DNA of 64,000 bases from Bacteroidota bacterium. Lineage in GTDB: Bacteria; Bacteroidota; Bacteroidia; Chitinophagales; Chitinophagaceae. Made by a program: the position numbers and the translations under genes. Location: NCBI GenBank assembly GCA_018267965.1, contig JAFDXK010000001.1, forward strand, positions 310,001-374,000, in the 5' to 3' direction. Within the stretch, counting starts at the first letter, position 1, and each line of letters starts with the position of its first letter. Below the pieces are notes generated by a model. It did no database searches. It was not told the origin of the DNA and saw nothing but the letters and a program-made list of their open reading frames with translations. This document shows positions 33,171 to 42,670 of the stretch, in pieces.

Positions 33171-35606
33171 TTATCTTATCAGTGTTACATCACCTTTGGC
33201 TTTCACTTCGTTACCTTCGGGCGATACCATTTTTATATAGTAATAATATACACCTACTTCAGCAGGCTGGCCTTTAAGACGCCCGTCCCATTTTTCATTC
33301 TTGTTGTTGGTTTTAAAAACCTCTTGTCCCCAACGGTTGTACACAGCAAAGGTGTAAGACTGCGGGTCGCATTTTATTTTAGGGTAGAACATATCGTTCA
33401 ATCCGTCGGCATTGGGTGTGAAAGCCGTAGGTACCAACGGCTCGCAATCACATTCAATGAATGATACGTAAACAGAATCTTTATACACACCGCACACATT
33501 CGTTACGGTTACCGAGTACATACCACTTGCATTCACCCTGTGTATTTGCACCGTTGTACCGTCTTCCCACAGGTATTTACTATCCGGGTGCGAGCGTGGT
33601 ATCAGTTCGGCTATCTTTCCTTTACACACTATTTGGTCTTTGCCAAGGTCGAAAGCAGCATCAATGGCTGTGATGTCTATAGTGTCTCTTGCTACGCAAG
33701 GCCCTTTACTTACCATCAGCCAATAGCGCCCCGATACAGCTTCAATACTACTTGTGGTTTGTCCGGTGTTCCATTTATAAGTATCATAGGTGTCTTTGGC
33801 CGAAAGGGTTATCGGTTTATTATCACATATCAGGGTGTCACTGCCAAGGTTTAGTTGCAGTTTAATAAAATTGACATTGATGGTATCTGTCGCAGTACAC
33901 GAACTGGTGCTTACCGTTACATAATACTTGCCCGATTGTGTTGCTGTATAAGTACTTTTCGTGCTGCCGTCCTGCCACAGATATGTGCCCGGTATGCTTG
34001 CTGCCGATAATATAATAGAGTCTGCGTTGCATACAGATGTATCATTGCCGAAATTCATGTTGGTATAAATAACATAAAAACGCAAAGAATCTTTTGTAGT
34101 ACAGCCATTATAAGTAGCCGTGATAACATAAGTGCCCGCCTGTGCTGCAGATACATTGGGGATGGTTACATTTGGTGTTGTACTGCTGAACCCCGATGGC
34201 CCCACCCATGTGCAGGTACTTCCTGCAGGTGTTAGTGTAGTGCTGATTTGCAACTGCTTGCCCTGGCATACTACCGTGTCTCCTGTTAATGTAATGCTTG
34301 GGCGTATGCTCACTACAGCAGTAGCCGTTGCAGAATCTTTACATCCGTTTAATGTTGTGATAACCTTATAGATGCCAGAGCTATTGACAGTTGCCGGAGT
34401 AATGTTTTGATTTTGCCCTGTGGCAGAATAGCTCAATGGTCCGCTCCATGTATATGTTCCTGCAGCAGGAGCGCTCGTCGACATCAACTTTAATGTGTCT
34501 CCTGCACATATCGGGCTATTGGTAGAAGCCGTTACAACAGGTTTTGCCACTATAGTTATATTGACACCATTGTCGTTGGATGTTTTTACGGGGTTGCTAC
34601 CTACAATACGTATGCGGTAGCCTGTTCCTGTTGGGGTAGATACGGGTATGGTGCAGATAATTGAACCGCCTGCATTTGCTGTAATAGTGCCAATGTTTAC
34701 AGGCGATGCAAAGCTGCTCGCAGCGTTAGACAGTTGCACTGTAAATACATTGCCGGGTTGAAAGTTCTTTGTTACATCATAAGTTACCTTCAGCGTATCT
34801 CCTGCACATATAGGCGAGCGAATACCTCCTACAATATACACCATCGTGTCAACAAGGTTGAACATGCCGCAAAGCGAATCTACATCTGATGTAGACAATG
34901 CGCGATTATATAAACGTATATCGTCAATATTCCCGTTTACCCAATATGGATAGTTGGGGAAGCCTGCAGCATACGCCCCGATACTAAGCCCCGATGTGCT
35001 GCTGCCAAATGATGAAGCAGTGGCAGATGTAATGGATTTTAATACACCGTTGATATAAACTTTTGCAACAGAACCATCAAAGCTCGCTATTACACAATAC
35101 CAGTTATTACTTACTGTTTGTGGCGAGTATTGGTTGGTTGTGGCAGATGTTAATACAGGTGCCATTGCAGCAAAAACTTCTTTACTGGTATCTAACGTTC
35201 CGCATGAATTATATGCGTTTTCATATAGTTGCAAACCATAGCCCCCTGATGAACCAACAGCCCCTCTCGCCAGCACATAGTTACCCTCGCATAGCCCGGT
35301 ATAATATCCTAATGGTTTGATGATAGCAGTGACGGTGAAATTACTAACGTTCAGGTCGCTTTGATAAGGAACGGATATATAACTATTGGTCCCGTTGAAA
35401 TTATAAGCTGTGTTAGACAGTCCTAAAGCACCTGTAGCATTTGATGTGTTGAATGAAGTGCCGTTATGGCCATTGCCCGTTACATCATTGGCTGTGGTGT
35501 TAAAATCCCAATGGGCTAGTAGCCCCGAAGATAGCTGTGCATGGGTGCCGAAAGAGAACGTCAATAATATAGAAAGTAAACAGAGTCTTATAAGGTTATT
35601 ACGCAT
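33171..35606 (-). CDS. Large LamG and Ig-like repeat protein with CHU_C end
   Basis: 811 residues. Signal peptide (ending THAQ). LamG domain about 20-250 (GLLAHWDFNTTANDVTGNGHNGT, WVNGNIDDIRLYNRALS). Then Ig-like units starting SPICAGDTLKVTY, SPICAGDTLKLMS and similar; a set of 'LGxD..IC...I.LSA......YLWQDGS...' repeats; and the C-terminal CHU_C gliding-associated domain (VPTAFTPNADGLNDMFYPKI, YNRWGQEVFKTNN, WDGRLKGQPAEVGVYYYYI). It should be T9SS-secreted and surface attached; mobile filament or adhesin roles are typical of the family. Near-identical Ig units occur in the 1133-residue paralogue at 38189. Confidence 0.88.
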   Translation of the reverse strand: MRNNLIRLCLLSILLTFSFGTHAQLSSGLLAHWDFNTTANDVTGNGHNGTSFNTSNATGALGLSNTAYNFNGTNSYISVPYQSDLNVSNFTVTAIIKPLGYYTGLCEGNYVLARGAVGSSGGYGLQLYENAYNSCGTLDTSKEVFAAMAPVLTSATTNQYSPQTVSNNWYCVIASFDGSVAKVYINGVLKSITSATASSFGSSTSGLSIGAYAAGFPNYPYWVNGNIDDIRLYNRALSTSDVDSLCGMFNLVDTMVYIVGGIRSPICAGDTLKVTYDVTKNFQPGNVFTVQLSNAASSFASPVNIGTITANAGGSIICTIPVSTPTGTGYRIRIVGSNPVKTSNDNGVNITIVAKPVVTASTNSPICAGDTLKLMSTSAPAAGTYTWSGPLSYSATGQNQNITPATVNSSGIYKVITTLNGCKDSATATAVVSIRPSITLTGDTVVCQGKQLQISTTLTPAGSTCTWVGPSGFSSTTPNVTIPNVSAAQAGTYVITATYNGCTTKDSLRFYVIYTNMNFGNDTSVCNADSIILSAASIPGTYLWQDGSTKSTYTATQSGKYYVTVSTSSCTATDTINVNFIKLQLNLGSDTLICDNKPITLSAKDTYDTYKWNTGQTTSSIEAVSGRYWLMVSKGPCVARDTIDITAIDAAFDLGKDQIVCKGKIAELIPRSHPDSKYLWEDGTTVQIHRVNASGMYSVTVTNVCGVYKDSVYVSFIECDCEPLVPTAFTPNADGLNDMFYPKIKCDPQSYTFAVYNRWGQEVFKTNNKNEKWDGRLKGQPAEVGVYYYYIKMVSPEGNEVKAKGDVTLIR

Positions 35607-35731
35607 AGGAGGGGGATGTAATCTAACAAGACGTGAAAATAATTAAAAAAGCATGGGAGAGCATATTAAAAACTTATGAAATTGATAGATGCATAGATGG
35701 TTCTGTCTTTTTCTGTAATTTTCGACAGTAT

Positions 35732-37237
35732 ATGAAACAGGTATTGACCACTATCATCCTTGCGATATTAAATATTGTAGCTATTGCCCAAAAATTCCCT
35801 AAAGATTTATCCGTAAGCCATTCTATATCTGCTTCTGCTTTCGGATACAATGTGCCGGTTAAGAAATACAATATCGGTTATTATCGTGTGGTGTCTTATA
35901 ATTCAAATGCCGAACCCAATCTCTTATATCTTGGGTTGCAGGATATTGATAAAAATTATATTGTTTGTATAGATATTGAACGCGATTCGGTAGTATATCA
36001 GCACAAAATAAAAGGTGACATAAAGGATATCATCGGCTATCAAAATTATTTTACCAAAGAGACTTATGTTAACGAGAACCAGGTTAAGACGACAATCTAC
36101 AATGCGCAAAGTGGCGATAAGATTTTGTCCACGACAGGTATTTTCCCTTATGTAAATTCAGCCTTGAATATTGGTATTTCCAAAGATGGCAGTGCCTGCG
36201 ATATGAATACAGGAAAACAACTCTGGCAAACATCGGTAGATGCTCGCTTTGGTTGGGGCGCAATAGAGATACCCGACAGCAACTCAGTAATGATTTGCGC
36301 CAATGGCTTGCGTTATATAGATGTAAGAGATGGTAATGGTTGGTATCATCCGCTTAGTACAGGCAAAGAAAAATACGGTAGCATGATAGCTACTAATGCG
36401 ATAGGAATAACTACTGCAATTTTAACAGGCTTTGGAACGTATAGAACAGGCCCGGATATTCTATATGGGGCACATTCCAATATTACCACTAAAGAAAATG
36501 TCTACTATCTGGCAGGTATGGATGAAATGATAGCAGTGAGGCAATCAGGAAAAATGCTATGGAAAGTAAAACTACCGTATACAACAGGTGCTTCTGTGTT
36601 GTCAATAAGCGGCGATACGATGTTTGTAGTAGGCAGAGGGTATAGTTATTTTAACGGCCGGGTGGTAAATTTTGGAGATGCCTATATAGCTGCTTATAAT
36701 ACCAACGATGGTAAGCTATTATATACTACGCCACCATTAGCTCCCAAAACCACTGTTCTGGATATGGGAATATCTGATTACAGAATGTTGCTGGTGTGCA
36801 ATAATAGCCTTCAATGTTATAACCTAAATAACGGAAAGCCATTTAATGCCGTATCTATAAAAGACGATAACACTACTATTAAAGGCTTTTACCGGGTGTA
36901 TGCAGGCAAAGCGATATATACAGATACAGCAATTGGCAGTACTCAATCTTTTTACAACATATACCCTGATAATTTCTTTCTGAAAAATGATGAGGGCGAT
37001 ATTTTGCGTCTGAGCACTTCATTAAAACCTGAAGCCATTATACGGAGAAAGGATTTTTTCCTGAAGGTTAAATTGAACGATTCGCTTTATGGACGAATGG
37101 GCAAAGATCGTATATATATTGATAAGGATGATAAGCGCATCATGCAAGTAAATGTGTTGCCAAACAAAACTATTGGTAACAAACTCATTTGGTTCGATAA
37201 AGGTTCAATTACCATTATGGATTTATCGGGTTTATAA
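35732..37237 (+). CDS. Secreted PQQ-like propeller protein
   Basis: About 501 residues from ATG 35732 (MKQVLTTIILAILNIV, signal peptide ending IAQ); the earlier in-frame ATG at 35633 gives a charged start and is rejected. Repeated units of strands around W (for example MLWKVKLPYT, GKQLWQTSVD, GKLLYTTPPL, NGKPFNAVSI) are of the PQQ/quinoprotein-like propeller type. No C-terminal sorting domain is seen, so it may stay in the periplasm or outer surface by other means. It is the first of two plus-strand genes lodged between the minus-strand LamG genes. Substrate unknown. Confidence 0.65.
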   Translation: MKQVLTTIILAILNIVAIAQKFPKDLSVSHSISASAFGYNVPVKKYNIGYYRVVSYNSNAEPNLLYLGLQDIDKNYIVCIDIERDSVVYQHKIKGDIKDIIGYQNYFTKETYVNENQVKTTIYNAQSGDKILSTTGIFPYVNSALNIGISKDGSACDMNTGKQLWQTSVDARFGWGAIEIPDSNSVMICANGLRYIDVRDGNGWYHPLSTGKEKYGSMIATNAIGITTAILTGFGTYRTGPDILYGAHSNITTKENVYYLAGMDEMIAVRQSGKMLWKVKLPYTTGASVLSISGDTMFVVGRGYSYFNGRVVNFGDAYIAAYNTNDGKLLYTTPPLAPKTTVLDMGISDYRMLLVCNNSLQCYNLNNGKPFNAVSIKDDNTTIKGFYRVYAGKAIYTDTAIGSTQSFYNIYPDNFFLKNDEGDILRLSTSLKPEAIIRRKDFFLKVKLNDSLYGRMGKDRIYIDKDDKRIMQVNVLPNKTIGNKLIWFDKGSITIMDLSGL

Positions 37238-37282
37238 TCAAAAACAGAAATCTTCGTAAATTACCTCTCATTAATTGATACA

Positions 37283-38185
37283 ATGAGAGCATACATATTC
37301 GCAGCGCTTTTATTTACTGCAGTTACGTCCTTCGCACAAAAAACATCTTTTGATGGCTATAAAACCGTTAATGGTGTAAAGATATATTGCAAAGTAATAG
37401 GCGAGGGAGAACCGATATTGGTGATACACGGTGGCCCGGGCATGCCGCACGATTATTTTCTGCCTTACCTCAATGCATTGGCAAAAACACATAAGGTTAT
37501 TCTGTACGATCAACGCTCTACGGGCAGGTCAGGCATACCAAAAGATACGCTAACAGGTTGTACGCATAAGAACATGATAGAAGATATAGAAGGCCTGCGC
37601 AAAGCATTTGGTATTGGTAAGCTTAATATTATGGCGCACTCATGGGGTGCAAAGCTGGCAGTAATTTATGCGCTTAAATATCCTGCTAATCTCAAATCGA
37701 TAGTATTCTGTGCACCGGCTACTTTCAATCACGACTACGATGCCGTGATGCAGAAATATACTACCGATAATGCTTACACGCCAAAGTATAAAAGTGCAAA
37801 GACTAAAATACAGATGATGCACGTTTCTGCTATCGAAATACGTATGCGTTTGGCGTTTTTAAGTTTGATGTACATACCTGAGAATATTGAAAAGGTGAAA
37901 ATTGTATTCCCTGACGAGTATGCCGATAAACAAACTGCACTGATGCGCGGGTTGAGTTCGGATTATAAAACTTACGATAAAGATTATTATCCTTTGCTGG
38001 GCAAAATCACCTGCCCGGTGTTAGTGATACATGGAGATGCGGATGCCACGCCTGTAGAAGCTGATGAGCGCCTTGCAAAAAGCGTGAAGAATGGCAAAAT
38101 GGTACGTATGGCACAATCAGGGCACTTCCCTTTTATCGAAGAGACAGAAAAGTTTGCACAGGTAGTTAGCGGTTTTGTAAAATAG
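37283..38185 (+). CDS. Secreted alpha/beta hydrolase (proline iminopeptidase-like)
   Basis: 300 residues. Signal peptide (cut near SFAQ). HGGPG oxyanion motif 49-53, DQRSTGRSG, nucleophile elbow HSWGAK with Ser120, acid in GDADATP and catalytic histidine in SGHFPF near 280. This set is typical of the S33 peptidase / prolyl aminopeptidase-like group; an esterase or lactonase activity is equally possible. It sits 45 bp after the propeller gene and ends 3 bp before the convergent LamG gene, with no terminator visible between the stops. Confidence 0.85.
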   Translation: MRAYIFAALLFTAVTSFAQKTSFDGYKTVNGVKIYCKVIGEGEPILVIHGGPGMPHDYFLPYLNALAKTHKVILYDQRSTGRSGIPKDTLTGCTHKNMIEDIEGLRKAFGIGKLNIMAHSWGAKLAVIYALKYPANLKSIVFCAPATFNHDYDAVMQKYTTDNAYTPKYKSAKTKIQMMHVSAIEIRMRLAFLSLMYIPENIEKVKIVFPDEYADKQTALMRGLSSDYKTYDKDYYPLLGKITCPVLVIHGDADATPVEADERLAKSVKNGKMVRMAQSGHFPFIEETEKFAQVVSGFVK

Positions 38186-38188
38186 CTT

Positions 38189-41100
38189 TTACCTAATGAG
38201 CATAACATCACCTTTATATCTAACACTTTCGGTGTTAGGGCCACTTACTTTAATAAAGTAAAAATAAGTACCTACTTCTACAGCTTTGCCCTTATATGTA
38301 CCATCCCATTTGCTGCTTTTATTCTCTGATTTGAAAATACAAGCGCCCCATCTGTCATACACTTCAAAAAGATAATCTGTAGGATTACATTTGATGTGAG
38401 GTCCGAAGAGATCATTCAAACCGTCGTTATTTGGCGTAAATGCTGTAGGAACTATAGGCTGACAATCACAGGTAAAGAAATCCAGTACGATGCTATCCTT
38501 ATAACTGCCGCACATGTTGGTAGCTACAACATAATAAGTACCAGTTTTCGTTGCATTGAATTTTTGTTCATGACTTCCGTCTTGCCATGTATAAGTACTA
38601 CCCGGAATCGAGTTGGCATTTAACACTGCAGTTTCTCCGATACATACTGTTTTATTGGGGCCAAGCTCAAAAGCGGGGTCGGCAGTATAATTGATGATGA
38701 TACTATCGCCCGTACTGCACATGCCTTTTTTTACCTGCAACCAATATGAGCCCTCGGTAGCAGTAATGCTATTTCCTGTTTGTCCGTTGTTCCACAGATA
38801 TGTGTCGAAACTGTCGGCGGCATTCAGTGTTAATGACCCGCCTCTGCAAAGCAATGTATCATTTCCTATATTCAGGCTGATAGTTTTTGCAATTATATTA
38901 ATGGTGTCTGAAGCTTTGCAAGGTGCATCATTAATGGTGAGATAGTATTTGCCTGTTTTGTTTATCACATAGCTGTTGCCGGTACTGCCGTCTTGCCACA
39001 AATAGTTGCCGTCAATATTTTGCGATAGTGTAATAGGTTGATTAGCGCAAATAGTAGTGTCATTTCCAAATTGGAAATGCACATCCTTTACAACAATGTC
39101 AATAGAATCTTTATTGTAGCAACCACTGTAGCCTGCAGTAATGATGTATTTGCCCTTATGTGCATTATTGCTGTTAGGTACAAAGATGTTTGTACCACTG
39201 CCCATTACTGCAGCTGGCGAAGACCATACTATCGATGATGTTGCCGGGTTTACTGTAGCAGTAATGAAAATAGTATCGCCCGCACATACAGGGTTAGTTC
39301 CGTTAACAGATATGGTTGGTTTGGGATTGATGACAGCAGTAACTGTTGCAGAGTCTTTACACCCGTTTAACAGAGTAATGACTTTGTATACACCTGCGCT
39401 GTTAATAGTTGCAGGTACAATGTTTTGATTTTGTCCTGATGCAGCATAACCAATTGGTCCGCTCCATGAATAAGAGCTTGCTGCCGGTGTGCTGGTTGAC
39501 ATCAGTTTTAATGTATCTCCTGCACATATAGGGCTATTAGTAGTAGCTACCGGTGTTGTTTTAGAATTAACAGTTACTGTTATTGAATCCTTACTGGTGC
39601 ATGTACTATTAGTTGCAGCTATGATATACTTACCGCTATTACTAGCTGTGCTATTAGGTATAATAACATTGTTGCTGCTTCCCGAGTAGCCCGAAGGGCC
39701 TGTCCAGCTAATAGTAGAAGTGCCGGGGGTAACAGTCGCATATATTTTTATAGTATCTGGCATACATACGCTTGCAGTGCCACTCAATGAAATGCTTGGG
39801 GTGGGATTGATAACAACAGGTATACTTACAGAATCTTTACAACCATTCAGGTTGCTGATTACTTTATACGAACCCTGGTGCACACTTGATGCAGGCATTA
39901 TTTTCGGGTTCTGGCTGGTAGAGCTGAATGATGCCGGTCCGCTCCATATATAAGAACCTGCTAATGGGGTACTGGTTACACTAAGTTTGAGGGTATCTCC
40001 TTCACACACCGGGCTGTTAGATGACGCTACCGGCGTTGTTTTAGTATTAATGGTTACGGTTACCGAGTCTTTTTTGATGCAACCAAAATTGTTAGCGATT
40101 GCAATGTATTTTCCTGCGTTAGCTGTTGTAACGGTGGGTATTGTTACATTGTTACCTGTGTTTGAATAACCTGAAGGTCCCGACCATGTAGTAGTAGTTG
40201 TAGATGATGGCGATACTGTTGCATTGATTTTAAGAGTATCCAATTCGCATATCGGGTCGTTGCTGACAAGTGATATGGTTGGCATTTGATTTACGGTAAC
40301 TGTAATTACAGCAGAATCTTTGCAAGCAGAAGCTTGATTGGTTACCAGTTTGTATGTGCCACTATGGGTGAGAGCAGCAGATAACCTGATTGGGTTTTGA
40401 AGTGTAGAGCTGAAACTTGCCGGACCTGTCCAGTTATATGTAGCAGCAGCAGGGCTTGTAGTAGCTGTCAGCTTAATAGTATCTCCTGTACAAACGGGGC
40501 TGTTTGATGAAATAGTAGGTACAGCTTTAGATACAATCGTTATGTTGTAACTATTGGGGTTAGATACCCGTACAGGGCTGGTAGATATGATACGTACTCT
40601 GTAACCTGTACCTGTAGGTGTAGAGGATGGTATAGTGCAAATGATTTTTCCTCCAGTAGTAGCTGTTACCGCACTGCTTATAGTAGTAGGACTGGCAAAA
40701 CTGCCCGCGGCATTAGATAATTGAACCGTGAAAGTATTGCCGCTATTAAAGCTTCTGGTTACATCATAATTCACATGCAGCGTATCTCCCGAACACTTGG
40801 TTGTTGTTAATGGCGCTACGATATATGGGAGTGTATCTACCAGGCTGAACAAACCGCAATATTGGTCTACATCGCTGGTACTGAAAACCCGGTTGTAATA
40901 ACGCACTTCGTCAAGGTCTGCATTCAGCCAATACGGAAAAGAACTGCTGGTTGGGTTCGGGCCCGATCCTATCCACAATCCTGCAGTTGACGTTCCGATG
41001 CTACCGGATGTAACAGCTAGCGCATGCATCAGTTTCCCGTTTACATAAGTACGATAATAGCTTCCGTCGCAGGTAAATATCACGCAATACCAATGTTGAG

Positions 41101-41590
41101 TAATGATTGTAGGTACCGAATAAGACGTTCCGCTGTTAAGCATAGTTCCGGCTTGGCTTAAGAAACAGTTTTGAGCAGTGTCATATAGAGAGCAACTCCC
41201 ATCATAAGCATTATCGCCATAATAACACATAACACTACCTGCTGAATATTGTATGCCTCTTTCTAATATTACGTTGCCCTGGCAGTTTGCAGTATAGTAC
41301 CCCGTAGGTTTTATTATTGCGGTTACAGTAAACCCCGAGCTTACATTAAGGTCTGGTTGATAGCCTACGGTAATATAGCTGTTTGTACCATTAAAATGAT
41401 ACGCTGTATTAGAAGCTCCGGTTACACCTGCTGAATTGGTTGTATTAGTGGCAGTGCCGTTATGGCCATTACCGGTTACGTCGGTTGCATTGCCATTAAA
41501 ATCCCATTCAGCTACAAGGCCCGATGTAAGCTGGGCATGAGCAGATACGCAAAACAGCATTAAGCATATCAAGGCATAGGTCTTCTTCAT
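38189..41590 (-). CDS. Largest LamG/Ig-like repeat protein with CHU_C end
   Basis: 1133 residues. Signal peptide (ending AHAQ), LamG domain about 20-245, then about six Ig-like units each starting near '(N)SP(V/I)C.GDT(L/I)KL' and containing a Y.W(S/T)GP strand, a set of 'LG(N/P)(D/K)T..C..I.L' repeats, and the CHU_C domain (VPTAFTPNNDGLNDLFGPHI, YDRWGACIFKSEN, WDGTYKGKAVEVGTYFYFI). The two Ig-like units PICAGDTLKLMSTSTPAAS and its counterpart in the 811-residue protein differ at few positions over more than 60 residues, suggesting recent exchange between the genes. Predicted T9SS-secreted adhesin or glycan-binding protein. Confidence 0.88.
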   Translation of the reverse strand: MKKTYALICLMLFCVSAHAQLTSGLVAEWDFNGNATDVTGNGHNGTATNTTNSAGVTGASNTAYHFNGTNSYITVGYQPDLNVSSGFTVTAIIKPTGYYTANCQGNVILERGIQYSAGSVMCYYGDNAYDGSCSLYDTAQNCFLSQAGTMLNSGTSYSVPTIITQHWYCVIFTCDGSYYRTYVNGKLMHALAVTSGSIGTSTAGLWIGSGPNPTSSSFPYWLNADLDEVRYYNRVFSTSDVDQYCGLFSLVDTLPYIVAPLTTTKCSGDTLHVNYDVTRSFNSGNTFTVQLSNAAGSFASPTTISSAVTATTGGKIICTIPSSTPTGTGYRVRIISTSPVRVSNPNSYNITIVSKAVPTISSNSPVCTGDTIKLTATTSPAAATYNWTGPASFSSTLQNPIRLSAALTHSGTYKLVTNQASACKDSAVITVTVNQMPTISLVSNDPICELDTLKINATVSPSSTTTTTWSGPSGYSNTGNNVTIPTVTTANAGKYIAIANNFGCIKKDSVTVTINTKTTPVASSNSPVCEGDTLKLSVTSTPLAGSYIWSGPASFSSTSQNPKIMPASSVHQGSYKVISNLNGCKDSVSIPVVINPTPSISLSGTASVCMPDTIKIYATVTPGTSTISWTGPSGYSGSSNNVIIPNSTASNSGKYIIAATNSTCTSKDSITVTVNSKTTPVATTNSPICAGDTLKLMSTSTPAASSYSWSGPIGYAASGQNQNIVPATINSAGVYKVITLLNGCKDSATVTAVINPKPTISVNGTNPVCAGDTIFITATVNPATSSIVWSSPAAVMGSGTNIFVPNSNNAHKGKYIITAGYSGCYNKDSIDIVVKDVHFQFGNDTTICANQPITLSQNIDGNYLWQDGSTGNSYVINKTGKYYLTINDAPCKASDTINIIAKTISLNIGNDTLLCRGGSLTLNAADSFDTYLWNNGQTGNSITATEGSYWLQVKKGMCSTGDSIIINYTADPAFELGPNKTVCIGETAVLNANSIPGSTYTWQDGSHEQKFNATKTGTYYVVATNMCGSYKDSIVLDFFTCDCQPIVPTAFTPNNDGLNDLFGPHIKCNPTDYLFEVYDRWGACIFKSENKSSKWDGTYKGKAVEVGTYFYFIKVSGPNTESVRYKGDVMLIR

Positions 41591-41618
41591 AGTATATATA
41601 GGTTAAGCAAGAATGTCG

Positions 41619-42650
41619 TTATTCTACTTGCAACTTCATTGTCTTTATTCCGCTATCAGTCTTTATTCTTACAAAATAAATTCCGTTGCTGTAATTCCTT
41701 GTATCAATATCTTTATTCAGGTACATGCCGTTAGTAGATATCGTTTCTGTATAAACAATTTGTCCTATACTGTTAGTAATATCTAATTGCAGCGGTATTG
41801 CTGTACGTACATAGCCACTTATGGTTACATGATTGCTCGCAGGGTTAGGATAAATATTTACATCAATATTGTTTGCATTCACCGGGCTGATTGCTGTTGG
41901 CGAATCGAGAACATTGTATTGTGCTATTTCAGCATTTGTCAATACTCTGTTGTATATTCTAAGGTCATCCAGGTTTGCATTTAGCCAATAAGGATAGCCG
42001 CCGGTTACCCCGTTGTAATTACCACCTATGAATGCGCTATCTGTACTGGTGCCAATTGCTGTAACAGAACTGGGCGTTGCGCTATCTACTAGGTTGCCAT
42101 TAATATAAATTTTCACCTTGTTACCGTCAAAGGTAGAAATCATAGAGTACCATCGGCCACTGTGCAGGAAAAATGGATAATGCCATTGATTGCCGGCTAT
42201 GGGTAGTGCACCAACTATATTATACACGGTATATATATTTGTATCTGCGCCACTGCAGCTTGGTAAAGTGTCTGAATAACTAAATCCATAAGTACCCGTG
42301 TTACCATCCACACCTCTTTGAAAGATGACATTACCCTGGCAAGGCCCTGTGTAAAATCCATTAATTTTTATGATAGTACAAAGTGAGAAATTAGTCAGGT
42401 TATAATCAGGTAAATAGGGAGTAGTTACATAGCTGCTTGTGCCATTAAATACAGCTGCTCCATTTGCAGCACCATACCTGCCTGTAGTGTAGGTAATATT
42501 ATTTGCGGTACCATTGTGCCCATTCCCGGTGCTATCCCGAACATTGCCGTTAAATTTCCAGTTGGCTACAAGGCCTGATGATAATTGCGCATTACTCTGT
42601 ATGGCAATACCAATAAAAAATAAAATCAAGTAACATTTTTTCATAAGCAT
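41619..42650 (-). CDS. LamG-domain T9SS-secreted protein
   Basis: 343 residues (start MLMKK; MKK at 42644 is an alternative). Signal peptide ends SNAQ. LamG fold about 20-250 (GLVANWKFNGNVRDSTGN, YWLNANLDDLRIYNRVL) and type A sorting domain (VNIYPNPASNHVTISG, GQIVYTETI, YSNGIYFVRIKTDSGIKTMKLQVE). The C-terminal 30 residues are close to those of the neighbouring 537-residue paralogue (FVRIKTDS.(I/T)KTMK). Middle member of the minus-strand trio 38189-44284. Confidence 0.85.
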   Translation of the reverse strand: MLMKKCYLILFFIGIAIQSNAQLSSGLVANWKFNGNVRDSTGNGHNGTANNITYTTGRYGAANGAAVFNGTSSYVTTPYLPDYNLTNFSLCTIIKINGFYTGPCQGNVIFQRGVDGNTGTYGFSYSDTLPSCSGADTNIYTVYNIVGALPIAGNQWHYPFFLHSGRWYSMISTFDGNKVKIYINGNLVDSATPSSVTAIGTSTDSAFIGGNYNGVTGGYPYWLNANLDDLRIYNRVLTNAEIAQYNVLDSPTAISPVNANNIDVNIYPNPASNHVTISGYVRTAIPLQLDITNSIGQIVYTETISTNGMYLNKDIDTRNYSNGIYFVRIKTDSGIKTMKLQVE

Positions 42651-42670
42651 AATATATTAAGGGTAATTGT

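Noticed and set aside
33540-33854. Plus-strand frames inside the LamG genes
   Set aside because: Antisense to recognisable domains and biased toward rare residues.
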